NCBI GenBank assembly: GCA_016871655.1
Contig: VHCR01000007.1
Span: 1 to 17,278, forward strand
DNA length: 17,278 nt
Source: Verrucomicrobiota bacterium
GTDB lineage: Bacteria > Verrucomicrobiota > Verrucomicrobiia > Chthoniobacterales > UBA6821
Reading direction: 5' to 3'
Under the pieces are notes generated by a model. That model was not told the origin of the DNA, did not search any database, and saw only the letters and a list, made by a program, of their open reading frames with translations. A program made the position numbers and the translations under genes. Shown here piece by piece: positions 8,042-15,176 of this stretch; position 1 is the first letter of the stretch; each line of letters starts with the position of its first letter.

Positions 8042-8210
8042 ATTATAGTGTATTAAATTGAAAAGGGCATGTTAGAAGCGCTGAAATTTTTTCTTAGAAC
8101 AAGGCCGAAGATCGAAGCGCTATCGCAAGATAACGTGAGATCTGAGAACGCAGTTCTAAGGAAAAAGAGCAAGCTTATCGCGTGCCCTTTTCAATTTAAT
8201 ACACTATAAT
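8042..8210. repeat. Structured inverted-repeat element, family B, complete copy
   Basis: This is a 169-bp element with perfect 28-bp terminal inverted repeats (8042-8069 against 8183-8210). Outer ends read TTATAGTGTATTAAATTG, then AAAAGGGCA. Inside is a second inverted pair, 8087-8100 against 8153-8166, matching 13 of 14 with a G-U type mismatch. At the centre is a small hairpin with stem TATC/GATA and loop GCAA. No reading frame is credible. A 74-bp identical stretch in opposite orientation lies at 17205-17278. Ends beginning in TA fit a MITE derived from an IS630/Tc1-mariner type transposon, but that assignment is inferred. It fills most of the 392-bp gap between aroE and the next gene; the flanks (7935-8041 and 8211-8326) show nothing else clear. 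Confidence 0.88.
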
Positions 8211-8326
8211 TTATTTTGGCAGACTGGGAGCCCATCTTTGCATAGATGAAGAGCTTTTTTATCGAAAAATAATAAAATATTTCACACCCTAAATCTGGCG
8301 GAGAAAAAACCGCTTATTGTTTCAGA

Positions 8327-9592
8327 TCAATTGTCTGAAATTGTGGAATACTGAGGGTGACTGTTACGTGTCCATAGTCGCTGCCACAGTTCACCAACTC
8401 TTTCAACAAAACGAGCAGTCTCACGACGATGCTCTAAAACTATATTTTTCCTCTCTCTTTGAACTGCGAGGCCCTGCTCTATTCCTCTTTGAATGCTCTT
8501 TATTAATTTAGGAGTGAGGGGCTCTCCTAACGTATTCTTAACACGAACACTCCAATCATTTTTAAAAACTTCAGCACGATCGATTCCGAGCCCTTGAGCA
8601 ATTTTTTCAATAGCATCTCGATGCTGATCCCGTTCTTGCTGACTTCTCCCTGCCATGCGCCTCACAGTTTCCAAGAAGCTCGTTGGTTGAGAACAATAAC
8701 TTTTATATTCGCCGGTACTTTTATCATATCTAATTTCAGCATTACCAACCCATGTCTCTAAAACATCGGTTAGACTCTTACTTGTGAGAGGCTCTTCTGG
8801 GCTAGGACGCTTGATGCTGGCAAGTGTAAAACCATCAATTTCTCCTTGCTGTGAGACACTGTAATTACTCGGATTATTTAATGGATTCATCGTTTCTGAA
8901 GATGCTCCCTGAAGAGGTTTTGAGTTTTCTAGCTGTCTCGTTATCCTTACGACATTGCCTGTATAGACTCGACGAGAGCCTCCAGAAAGTCGAGAACTCA
9001 GCGCAGACAGAGACTGCTGAGTTTTAAGTGCATCTAGTGAGTTCAGGTAAAATTCAACCACCGCTTGGGCCTCTGCTATAGCCTCGCTAGCCGCTGTAGA
9101 CAATCTTAAAAATGATTGACGCTTCTTCACGTCTACTTCTTTTATTTCTTCTGAGCCATCCGTAGGAAACCATGAAAGAATCTTGTTTTTGTGAGCATCC
9201 CAATATTTTATATCATTCGTTGCTTCTTGTAAGATGAGACTGATCTCTTTTTCGTCCCAATTAAGATCACCTTTTTGCTCGATGTGAGCCTTCCATTTTG
9301 CGGCTATCCCCTGAGCTTCTTGAATTTTTTGAGTTAGTATCGCTGGGGAAGAATCAATTGTTAATTCTTCTTCTCTCCTCTTGCTGACTGTGCCATCGAC
9401 AGCTCTTGGTAGCATTGCTAAATTGCGATCATCCCTTTGTATTCGCCTTCCTGCTTTGTCTCCTGTTCCAACAGAGCCATAGTCATTCCTTAATTCTTGA
9501 TTTTCACCTCCCCAGCCTCTTTGTAACATCGAAAATCCTGTTACAGTGCTAGCAAAAAAAGAAACCGTTAATAAAATAATTCTAAGTTTCAT
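8327..9592 (-). CDS. Secreted alpha-helical protein of unknown function
   Basis: This 421-residue protein was not recognised. Residues 1 to about 20 (MKLRIILLTVSFFASTVTGF) form a signal peptide with a basic start and hydrophobic core. The N-terminal 20-80 region is polar and probably disordered. Residues about 86-200 are strongly helical, rich in Ala, Glu, Lys and Gln. Residues about 205-260 are Ser/Asn/Pro-rich. The C-terminal third is charged and helical (QQERDQHRDAIEKIAQGLGI, later HRRETARFVERVGELWQRLW). There is a single Cys after the signal peptide and no catalytic motif. It stands alone, divergent from purB over 132 bp and bordered downstream by the family B repeat. Together with the 831-residue protein it is one of two exported orphans here. 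A host- or surface-related role is possible but unproven. Confidence 0.8.
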   Translation of the reverse strand: MKLRIILLTVSFFASTVTGFSMLQRGWGGENQELRNDYGSVGTGDKAGRRIQRDDRNLAMLPRAVDGTVSKRREEELTIDSSPAILTQKIQEAQGIAAKWKAHIEQKGDLNWDEKEISLILQEATNDIKYWDAHKNKILSWFPTDGSEEIKEVDVKKRQSFLRLSTAASEAIAEAQAVVEFYLNSLDALKTQQSLSALSSRLSGGSRRVYTGNVVRITRQLENSKPLQGASSETMNPLNNPSNYSVSQQGEIDGFTLASIKRPSPEEPLTSKSLTDVLETWVGNAEIRYDKSTGEYKSYCSQPTSFLETVRRMAGRSQQERDQHRDAIEKIAQGLGIDRAEVFKNDWSVRVKNTLGEPLTPKLIKSIQRGIEQGLAVQRERKNIVLEHRRETARFVERVGELWQRLWTRNSHPQYSTISDN

Positions 9593-9724
9593 AGCTGATC
9601 TGAGGATCGTTTATTAAAAACGAAATATTCAAGGTGACTGTCCTATCGAAGGCAATCACGAAATTTTTTTTATTATTTTTATAAAACGCTTTTCTCGCAT
9701 CTCTGATTAGAAGATAATTCTGCG
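9593..9724. promoter_or_regulatory. Divergent intergenic region, purB / secreted-protein gene
   Basis: This 132-bp AT-rich gap must hold the promoters of both divergent genes. A GATAAT at 9713-9718 could be a -10 box for purB; it lies so close to the ATG at 9725 that transcription would begin almost at the start codon, giving a leaderless mRNA. No good -35 hexamer stands at the expected distance, so this is weak. No Shine-Dalgarno is visible for either gene. Confidence 0.3.
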
Positions 9725-11020
9725 ATGATTCAACGTTACAGCTTACCCGAAATGCGCGCGCTCTGGTCGGAGCAGCGCAAGTGTGAAATTTGGCTCGAGA
9801 TCGAGACACTCGCCTGCGAAGCGATGGCAGAAATTGGAATCATGCCCAAGGCCGATGCCAAGGCCATCCGCGAGCGAGGAACTTTTTCTCTCGAAGCTGT
9901 CAAAGAAATTGAAAAACGAACCAACCATGACGTCATCGCCTTTTTGGAAGAAGTCGCTAACCATGTTGGCGAACCGGCCCGGTGGATCCATCGCGGACTT
10001 ACCTCTTCCGATTTGCTCGACACGACTCTTGCGGTTCAAATGACAGCATCGATCGATCTGCTCCTTCACGATTTGAAAGAACTTCAAAAAACTATCGCTG
10101 CGCAAGCCAAGAAATATCAACTTACCCCAATGATCGGCCGCAGTCACGGGATTCATGCAGAACCAATCACTTTTGGTCTCAAGCTCGGCCTTATGTATGA
10201 TGAATTTAGTCGCTCCATCGAACGCCTCCAACAAACACGCCATCGCGTTGCTGTCGGAAAACTGAGCGGCGCCGTCGGAACCAATGCCCACCTTGATCCA
10301 AGAGTTGAAGCTTATGTTTGTGAAAAATTAGGACTACAACCTTCTGCCCTTTCCACACAAATTCTTCAACGCGACCGCCACGCTGAATTTGTCACCACGC
10401 TGGCACTTGTCGGCTGCAGCATTGATCGCTGGGCAACGGAATTTCGCCATTTGCAACGGACAGAAGTTCTCGAAATGGAAGAACATTTTCACGAAGGCCA
10501 AAAAGGAAGTTCCGCGATGCCTCACAAACGCAACCCGATCACCGGCGAGCGCCTCTGCGGCTTAGCACGTGTCTTGCGTGGCAATGCCCAAGCAGCGATG
10601 GAAAATGTAGCCCTCTGGCATGAGCGCGACATCAGCCATAGCAGCGTCGAGCGAATCATTCTCCCTGATTCTTGCACGCTCCTCGATTATATGCTCCATC
10701 TCCTCACGAAACTCGTCGATGGCATGCATGTCTACCCAGAAAACATGGCACGCAACATGGAAATCACACGTGGTCTTTATGGAAGTCAAGCCGTCTTGTT
10801 AGAACTCACTGATCGTGGGCTCGCCCGTAAAACAGCCTACGAAGCGGTTCAACGAGCTGCCATGCGCACTTGGAAAGAGGGCATTCCTTTTGCCACCTCA
10901 CTCCGCGAAGAACCTGAAATCGCGAAACACCTCTCCCCTGACGAACTCGAAAAAATCTGCGCTCCCGAACGCCATTTTCAACATGTGGAAGCGAAGTTGA
11001 AGAAAGTGGGAGTTTTGTAA
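9725..11020 (+). CDS. purB: Adenylosuccinate lyase
   Basis: PurB acts twice in purine metabolism: it splits SAICAR to AICAR plus fumarate in the de novo pathway and adenylosuccinate to AMP plus fumarate. The 431 residues are the usual length. The fumarase/aspartase superfamily signature GSSAMPHKRNP (261-271) contains the mobile-loop catalytic Ser (263 by alignment of the motif). RSHGIHAEP (139-147) supplies the acid/base His141. NHDV (67-70) and HRGLTSSD (89-96) are further active-site segments. The start ATG 9725 gives MIQRYSLPEMRALWSE, the standard N-terminus. The TAA stop forms the first bases of a 26-bp palindrome. No other purine genes are nearby. Confidence 0.96.
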   Translation: MIQRYSLPEMRALWSEQRKCEIWLEIETLACEAMAEIGIMPKADAKAIRERGTFSLEAVKEIEKRTNHDVIAFLEEVANHVGEPARWIHRGLTSSDLLDTTLAVQMTASIDLLLHDLKELQKTIAAQAKKYQLTPMIGRSHGIHAEPITFGLKLGLMYDEFSRSIERLQQTRHRVAVGKLSGAVGTNAHLDPRVEAYVCEKLGLQPSALSTQILQRDRHAEFVTTLALVGCSIDRWATEFRHLQRTEVLEMEEHFHEGQKGSSAMPHKRNPITGERLCGLARVLRGNAQAAMENVALWHERDISHSSVERIILPDSCTLLDYMLHLLTKLVDGMHVYPENMARNMEITRGLYGSQAVLLELTDRGLARKTAYEAVQRAAMRTWKEGIPFATSLREEPEIAKHLSPDELEKICAPERHFQHVEAKLKKVGVL

Positions 11021-11075
11021 ATATGGAATGCATTCCATATTTAGCTTGATTCTTCATGGAATGCATTCCATATTT
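11018..11075. promoter_or_regulatory. Twin palindromes upstream of the DUF4143 ATPase gene
   Basis: A perfect 26-bp palindrome (11018-11043, core ATATGGAATGCATTCCATAT) is followed by a 16-bp one (11056-11071, ATGGAATGCATTCCAT). A 20-bp direct repeat, ATGGAATGCATTCCATATTT, is present at 11023-11042 and 11056-11075. The two centres are 33 bp apart, about three helical turns, so a dimeric protein bound to each would sit on the same DNA face. The second ends about 5 bp before the ATPase start codon at 11081. This geometry suits a tandem operator, possibly autoregulatory. Alternatives are a recombination or insertion footprint, or a nuclease or methylase target. Confidence 0.6.
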
Positions 11076-11080
11076 CCTTC

Positions 11081-12319
11081 ATGATCAATCCTGAATTGTT
11101 TGAGCTCAGCCGTTTCCTTATTCAGCAACTTCATCGTCCCTATCAGCGTTATTTGATGGAGCAAAATCCTTTTTCAGCACGTTGCACCATTCTCACAGGC
11201 TCTCGCGGCGTTGGAAAAACAACCTGTATTGTTCAGCATCTTGTTGCCAACGATCCCAACTACGAAGAATCTGAAAAATCTCTTTACTTACCAGCCGATC
11301 ATTTTCTTGTTGAGAAAACGTCGCTCTATGAGCTTGCCCGCAACTTTGTTCATCACGGCGGAACATTACTTTGTTTTGATGAGGTTCATAAATACCCAAA
11401 ATGGTCTCGCGATTTAAAAAGCATTGTTGATACTTTTCCTAATCTTCGTTTGATTATCTCAGGAAGTTCGATGCTTCATCTTCATCGCGGCACCCATGAT
11501 CTTAGTCGGCGAGCTATTGTAAAAAAATTAGCAGGATTCTCTTTTCGAGAATTCTTGGAATTAAGATTGGGGATAAAACTTGCATCGCTTTCGTTGAAAC
11601 AAATTCTCCGCCATCACGAGAAAGAAACTCCTGCCATTGTGAAAAAACTGACATCAAAAAAGAAAATGATCTTGCGTGAATTTCAACGCTACCTCGCCTC
11701 TGGATATTATCCCTATTCTCAAAATTACAAAGACCTCCTAACTTTTCAAATGACGTTGCAGCAAGGCATGCACACAACCCTTGAAAGCGATCTTTTAGCG
11801 TTGTATCCAAGCCTCACGGGAACTAGCGTTGCACGTCTCAAAAGATTGCTCGCTGCCATTTCGGAGTCAGTTCCCTTCACACCCGATCTAACACGATTAA
11901 GAAAACTACTTCATATCGCCGATGACCGCACTCTCAAAGAATATTTGCAGTATCTTGAAGATGCAGAGCTCATCATGACTTTGCATCGACATGGAAAAAA
12001 ACTGAGGGCCATGGAAAAACCCGATAAAATTTACCTTGGAGATCCCAATCAACATCTCGCACTCTCCTCAAAAGATCGCACCAACCACGGAACACTCCGA
12101 GAAACATTTTTTTGCCGAACCATTTCTACTCAACACGAAATCAGAGCCGCAGAGCGTGGTGATTTTCTTATTGATGATACCTTTCTCATCGAGGTGGGAG
12201 GCCAATCCAAAGGGCATCAGCAAATCATGGGAAAAAAGAATTCTTTTTTAGCCCTCGATGATCTTCCTGTTGGTTCAGGCAACCGAGTGCCACTCTGGTT
12301 GTTTGGATTTTTGTATTGA
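11081..12319 (+). CDS. AAA-family ATPase with DUF4143-type C-terminal domain
   Basis: This 412-residue protein belongs to the large AAA_14/DUF4143 family of P-loop ATPases. Walker A is GSRGVGKTT (40-48), Walker B LLCFDE (96-101), and the sensor-like ISGSS lies at 126-130. LSRRAIVKKLAGFSFREFLEL (about 141-161, LSRRA first) is the typical family helix. The C-terminal part keeps a PD-(D/E)XK-like core: GDFLID (360-365) then EVGGQSKG (371-378). The cellular role of this family is not established; members are sporadic and often alone, as here. The start ATG 11081 follows the twin palindromes and has no Shine-Dalgarno. Its stop is 1 bp from the convergent stop of the desulfurase gene. Likely an accessory gene inserted between purB and the desulfurase. 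Confidence 0.85.
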   Translation: MINPELFELSRFLIQQLHRPYQRYLMEQNPFSARCTILTGSRGVGKTTCIVQHLVANDPNYEESEKSLYLPADHFLVEKTSLYELARNFVHHGGTLLCFDEVHKYPKWSRDLKSIVDTFPNLRLIISGSSMLHLHRGTHDLSRRAIVKKLAGFSFREFLELRLGIKLASLSLKQILRHHEKETPAIVKKLTSKKKMILREFQRYLASGYYPYSQNYKDLLTFQMTLQQGMHTTLESDLLALYPSLTGTSVARLKRLLAAISESVPFTPDLTRLRKLLHIADDRTLKEYLQYLEDAELIMTLHRHGKKLRAMEKPDKIYLGDPNQHLALSSKDRTNHGTLRETFFCRTISTQHEIRAAERGDFLIDDTFLIEVGGQSKGHQQIMGKKNSFLALDDLPVGSGNRVPLWLFGFLY

Positions 12320-12320
12320 G

Positions 12321-13475
12321 CTATCCTCTTCTTTGCCTCACAAGAACGCCTTCGAGTGAGACTAGGGTCTTTTCAACCTCTTTGCGCGTCGTCCCACGCC
12401 CCAACGAAAAGCGCACGGCTGTACGAGCCTCTTCTTCACTAACACCCATCGCGCGGAGCACGTGAGAAGCTTGAATCGAGCCTACCATGCAAGCAGAACC
12501 GCTCGAGAGGCAGACTCCTTCAAGGTCCAGAGCCATCAAGAGCGTCTCCCCATCACATCCTGGAAAACTGACATTGAGCGTATTAAAAAGTGTTGTCTCT
12601 GGAGAACCGTGCCGCGTGGCTCGCGGATAAATTTTTTGAATGCCCATCCAAAGTTCTTCTCTCAACCTTTGCTGGCGTGCACTTTCATCTCCACATTCTA
12701 ACTCTCGTAGCGCTACAGCAGCTGCAGCTGTCATCCCAACAATGGAAGCGACATCTTCCGTTCCGGGCCGTCTTTCCGTTTCTTGAGCTCCGCCGTACAA
12801 AATACTTTGAATTGAAACACCCGATCGCAGCCAGAGGAGCCCAACTCCTTTCGGTCCATAAAATTTGTGCGCTGCAATTGACCAAGCATCGATATTAAGC
12901 TCACAGGGCAACGATCGGATTTTTCCGAAGCTTTGCACAGCATCGGTATGAAAAAAAACATTTCGTTCACGACAAAGCGTTGCTAATTCTTTGATCGGTT
13001 GAATCGTTCCCGTTTCGTTATTGGCTTGCATGATCGAAACTAAAATCGTCTCGGGACGCAATACCTCGTGAAGCTGCTCAGGATCTACAATCCCGTCGCA
13101 ATCGACTGGCAAGTAAGTCACCTCAAAGCCTTCTTGCTTTTGCAAAAATTCCATCGCATGTAAGACCGCATGATGTTCCGTAGCGGCTGTAATGAGATGA
13201 TGTCCTCGACTACGATGTCGCCGAGCCAATCCCACAATGGCAAGATTATCACTCTCCGTTCCTCCACCAGTAAAAATAATTTCATGAGATTTTGCTCCCA
13301 ACCAACACGCCCACTGATCACGAGCCTCATCGATCGCAGCTCGAGCACGACGGCCTAAACCATGAATACTAGAAGGATTGCCATAACCACCTTCACCCGG
13401 CTTTAACCAAGGAAGCATCGCCTCCCACGCCTCTTGGCATAAGGGTGTCGTGGCGTTGTGGTCGAGGTAAATCAT
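12321..13475 (-). CDS. Cysteine desulfurase (NifS/IscS family)
   Basis: This PLP enzyme takes sulfur from L-cysteine, forming a persulfide used for Fe-S clusters and thio-modified tRNA. The 384 residues fit group I (IscS/NifS). Motifs: YLDHNATTP (3-11), GGTESDN (71-77), His101 in ATEHHAV, ANNETG (151-156), HTDAVQ (176-181), the PLP lysine Lys204 in AAHKFYGPKG, and catalytic Cys329 in SSGSACMVGS. The C-terminal SHVLRAMG and RFSLGR segments are standard. No IscU, IscA or regulator is adjacent, so its exact partner (IscS, NifS or a tRNA-thiolation desulfurase) cannot be told from context; no gene symbol is given. On the minus strand the ATG follows directly after a heptamer array (13481-13510) and has no Shine-Dalgarno. 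Confidence 0.94.
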   Translation of the reverse strand: MIYLDHNATTPLCQEAWEAMLPWLKPGEGGYGNPSSIHGLGRRARAAIDEARDQWACWLGAKSHEIIFTGGGTESDNLAIVGLARRHRSRGHHLITAATEHHAVLHAMEFLQKQEGFEVTYLPVDCDGIVDPEQLHEVLRPETILVSIMQANNETGTIQPIKELATLCRERNVFFHTDAVQSFGKIRSLPCELNIDAWSIAAHKFYGPKGVGLLWLRSGVSIQSILYGGAQETERRPGTEDVASIVGMTAAAAVALRELECGDESARQQRLREELWMGIQKIYPRATRHGSPETTLFNTLNVSFPGCDGETLLMALDLEGVCLSSGSACMVGSIQASHVLRAMGVSEEEARTAVRFSLGRGTTRKEVEKTLVSLEGVLVRQRRG

Positions 13476-13480
13476 GGAAA

Positions 13481-13510
13481 CAGGTTACAGGTTATAGGTT
13501 GCAGGTTATA
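13481..13510 (-). repeat. Heptamer repeat array upstream of the cysteine desulfurase gene
   Basis: Read on the minus strand there are four heptamers of consensus CTRYAAC (CTATAAC, CTGCAAC, CTATAAC, CTGTAAC) plus a partial unit. They end about 5 bp before the desulfurase ATG. This is the inverted partner of the array at 13615-13646. The intervening roughly 105 bp is AT-rich and should contain both divergent promoters. Confidence 0.85.
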
Positions 13511-13614
13511 GAAAATAGACTGTAAAATTCTAAATTTCTATTGTGCTAGCAATCATCAAATAAACAGCAAAAAATGAATCTGTTTTTTCAAGGATTCAAG
13601 ACAATAAATTTTTT

Positions 13615-13646
13615 CCTGTAACCTGTAACCTGTAACCTGTAACCTG
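13615..13646 (+). repeat. Heptamer repeat array upstream of uppP
   Basis: Four perfect CCTGTAA heptamers plus CCTG lie head to tail, ending 6 bp before the uppP ATG. It is the purest array of the family in the window and could form a long stem with 13481-13510. Confidence 0.9.
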
Positions 13647-13652
13647 CTGCTC

Positions 13653-14510
13653 ATGCTAAGCTACTTCCAAATCCTCTTCCTCGCCATCATCCAAGGAGCT
13701 TGCGAGCTCCTTCCCGTCTCAAGTTCTGCACACGTGATCGTTGCTGAAAAACTGATGGGACTTGATCCTTCGGCTCCCGCGATGACGTTGCTCCTGGTCA
13801 TGTTGCACACGGGCACCATGTTTGCGGTGATTGTTTATTTCTGGAACGGATGGAGACGTGATTATTTTTCGTCGTGGCAAACGTCTTGGTCTTTCATCAA
13901 GCAAGTTTTCTTAGCAACGATTTGCACGGGCGTTGTGGGCCTGGGATTAAAAATCATCATCGAAAAAGTTTTCTTACGCGGCACGCCTCACGCCGAAGTC
14001 GAAATGCTTTTTTCAAATCTTCCACTCATTGCGACAGCTCTTGCGATCGTTGGCTTCTTCATGATTTACGCAGGAAATCGAGAAGGAAGAGTAACATCTT
14101 CCTCTTCTCTCTCTTCCAAACAAGCTCTTGGAATCGGACTAGTTCAAGGCCTCTGCCTTCCGTTCCGCGGTTTCTCTCGCTCAGGTTCTACGATTTCAGC
14201 CGGCCTTCTTTTTGGGCTTCCGAAAAAAAAGATTGAGGAATTTAGTTTTGCTCTTGCTGTTGTGCTCACTCCTATCGTGATTGCAAAAGAAATGCATCGG
14301 CTCGTTCATGCCCATGTTTTGAGCAGTGACGGCCCATTGCATCATCTCTTTTTTCAAACTTTAGTTGGCATGGTTTTCAGTTTTTTTGCAGGGCTCCTCG
14401 CTTTGCGTTGGCTTTCACGCTGGCTCGAAGGGGGACGCTGGAAATATTTTGGGATCTACTGTCTTATCGCATCTAGCCTCATTTTTTTCCTCAACTATTT
14501 TTTGCTGTAA
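13653..14510 (+). CDS. uppP: Undecaprenyl-diphosphatase
   Basis: UppP (BacA) is an inner-membrane phosphatase that turns undecaprenyl pyrophosphate into undecaprenyl phosphate, recycling the lipid carrier for peptidoglycan and other polymers. The 285 residues carry both signature regions: QGACELLPVSSSAH (14-27, Glu18 essential in the family) and GFSRSGST (173-180, Arg176). About seven or eight hydrophobic segments can be seen. The second signature is usually preceded by a Pro-Gly; here it reads LPFRGFSRSG, a small variation. The start ATG 13653 sits 6 bp after the heptamer array, where a ribosome binding site would be expected. The TAA stop lies inside the next array. Probably cotranscribed with the DUF6941-like gene 30 bp downstream. 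Confidence 0.95.
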   Translation: MLSYFQILFLAIIQGACELLPVSSSAHVIVAEKLMGLDPSAPAMTLLLVMLHTGTMFAVIVYFWNGWRRDYFSSWQTSWSFIKQVFLATICTGVVGLGLKIIIEKVFLRGTPHAEVEMLFSNLPLIATALAIVGFFMIYAGNREGRVTSSSSLSSKQALGIGLVQGLCLPFRGFSRSGSTISAGLLFGLPKKKIEEFSFALAVVLTPIVIAKEMHRLVHAHVLSSDGPLHHLFFQTLVGMVFSFFAGLLALRWLSRWLEGGRWKYFGIYCLIASSLIFFLNYFLL

Positions 14511-14540
14511 CCTGCAATCTGCAACCTGTAGCCTGCTTGC
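14505..14540 (+). repeat. Heptamer repeat array between uppP and the DUF6941-like gene
   Basis: Four to five heptamers of consensus CTGYARC (CTGTAAC, CTGCAAT, CTGCAAC, CTGTAGC, then CTGC) cover the uppP stop codon and the whole spacer, and touch the next ATG at 14541. Copies are more diverged than those before uppP. Confidence 0.8.
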
Positions 14541-14963
14541 ATGAACCCTGAGACCATTTTACCTGACCTCCAAGCAGCCGTTCTTTGCGAAGATGTGCGC
14601 CCTGAAATGAGCGGTCAACAAACGTTGGTAGGCGTTCTTGGAGCCATTCCAGCGCCAACCGTCCCCATCGGCTTTTTCAAACTCTGTTTTTGGACTCGCT
14701 GGTGCGGTGGCTCTGGGACTTTCACGGAACGCATTGTCGTTATTGATGCTGAAGAAGAAAAATCAATCGCTGAAACATCGATCAAATTTTCTCTCCAACA
14801 CATGCACGCTACCGCTACGAATATTCATTTTTTGGGAAAACTTCAATTCCAACGCTTCGGCGTCTACCATATTGAAGTCTATCTTGATCAACAATTGCGC
14901 CTCCGCATTCCACTGCCTGTCATCAAAATTGACCCTCCTAAGAATCCTCAACTTTCTCATTAA
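14541..14963 (+). CDS. DUF6941-like conserved hypothetical protein
   Basis: This 140-residue protein resembles the DUF6941 family from its N-terminal pattern AAVLCEDVRPEMSGQQTLVGVLG (about 13-35, shown here as AAVLCEDVRPE then QQTLVGVLG) and a beta-rich body ending in a strand pair around FGVYHIEVYLDQQLRLRIPL. The function of the family is unknown. No signal peptide or membrane helix is seen, so it should be cytoplasmic. It follows uppP by 30 bp and is likely in the same transcript. Its last codon and TAA stop fall at the border of, and inside, the terminal repeat of the family A element at 14960, so the natural C-terminus may have been altered by that insertion. Family assignment is from memory of the pattern. 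Confidence 0.65.
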   Translation: MNPETILPDLQAAVLCEDVRPEMSGQQTLVGVLGAIPAPTVPIGFFKLCFWTRWCGGSGTFTERIVVIDAEEEKSIAETSIKFSLQHMHATATNIHFLGKLQFQRFGVYHIEVYLDQQLRLRIPLPVIKIDPPKNPQLSH

Positions 14964-15142
14964 CCCGAATATTTCATGGTAAATCTATTCCGACTTGCGG
15001 AAGGACCATGCCTACTGGGTTGGACTCGAATTTCGATTTTGGCGGTATAACACACATAGTGTATTAAATTTTTTGGTCCGTCTTGTATCCATGAGCCTTG
15101 GACAGCGTCTCACTACGATTTACCATGAAATATCCGGGTTAA
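14960..15142. repeat. MITE-like inverted-repeat element, family A, copy 2
   Basis: This 183-bp element has 26-bp terminal inverted repeats with one mismatch (14960-14985 against 15117-15142), core TTAACCCGRATATTTCATGG. The ends match copy 1 at 426-612. Interiors are diverged but alignable over part of their length: about 30 of 44 positions agree between roughly 14995-15038 and 461-504, by hand alignment. The element supplies the stop codon of the preceding gene and ends 34 bp before the racemase-like gene. An ATAGTGTATTAAATT at 15056-15070 matches the family B terminus. Confidence 0.82.
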
Positions 15143-15176
15143 GAAAAATAAATTTTTTTATGAAAGAGAGCAGACC

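Noticed and set aside
8298..8340. Small inverted repeats near the stop of the 421-residue secreted-protein gene as a terminator
   Set aside because: TTTCAGA/TCTGAAA overlaps the stop codon and the GCGG/CCGC stem is only 4 bp. The fit to an intrinsic terminator is poor.
9743..10291. 182-codon minus-strand frame inside purB
   Set aside because: It is entirely antisense to a well-supported purB and has no recognisable motif.
13481..13646. Heptamer arrays as a CRISPR array
   Set aside because: Units are 7 bp with no spacers, in an inverted pair, and no cas genes are present.
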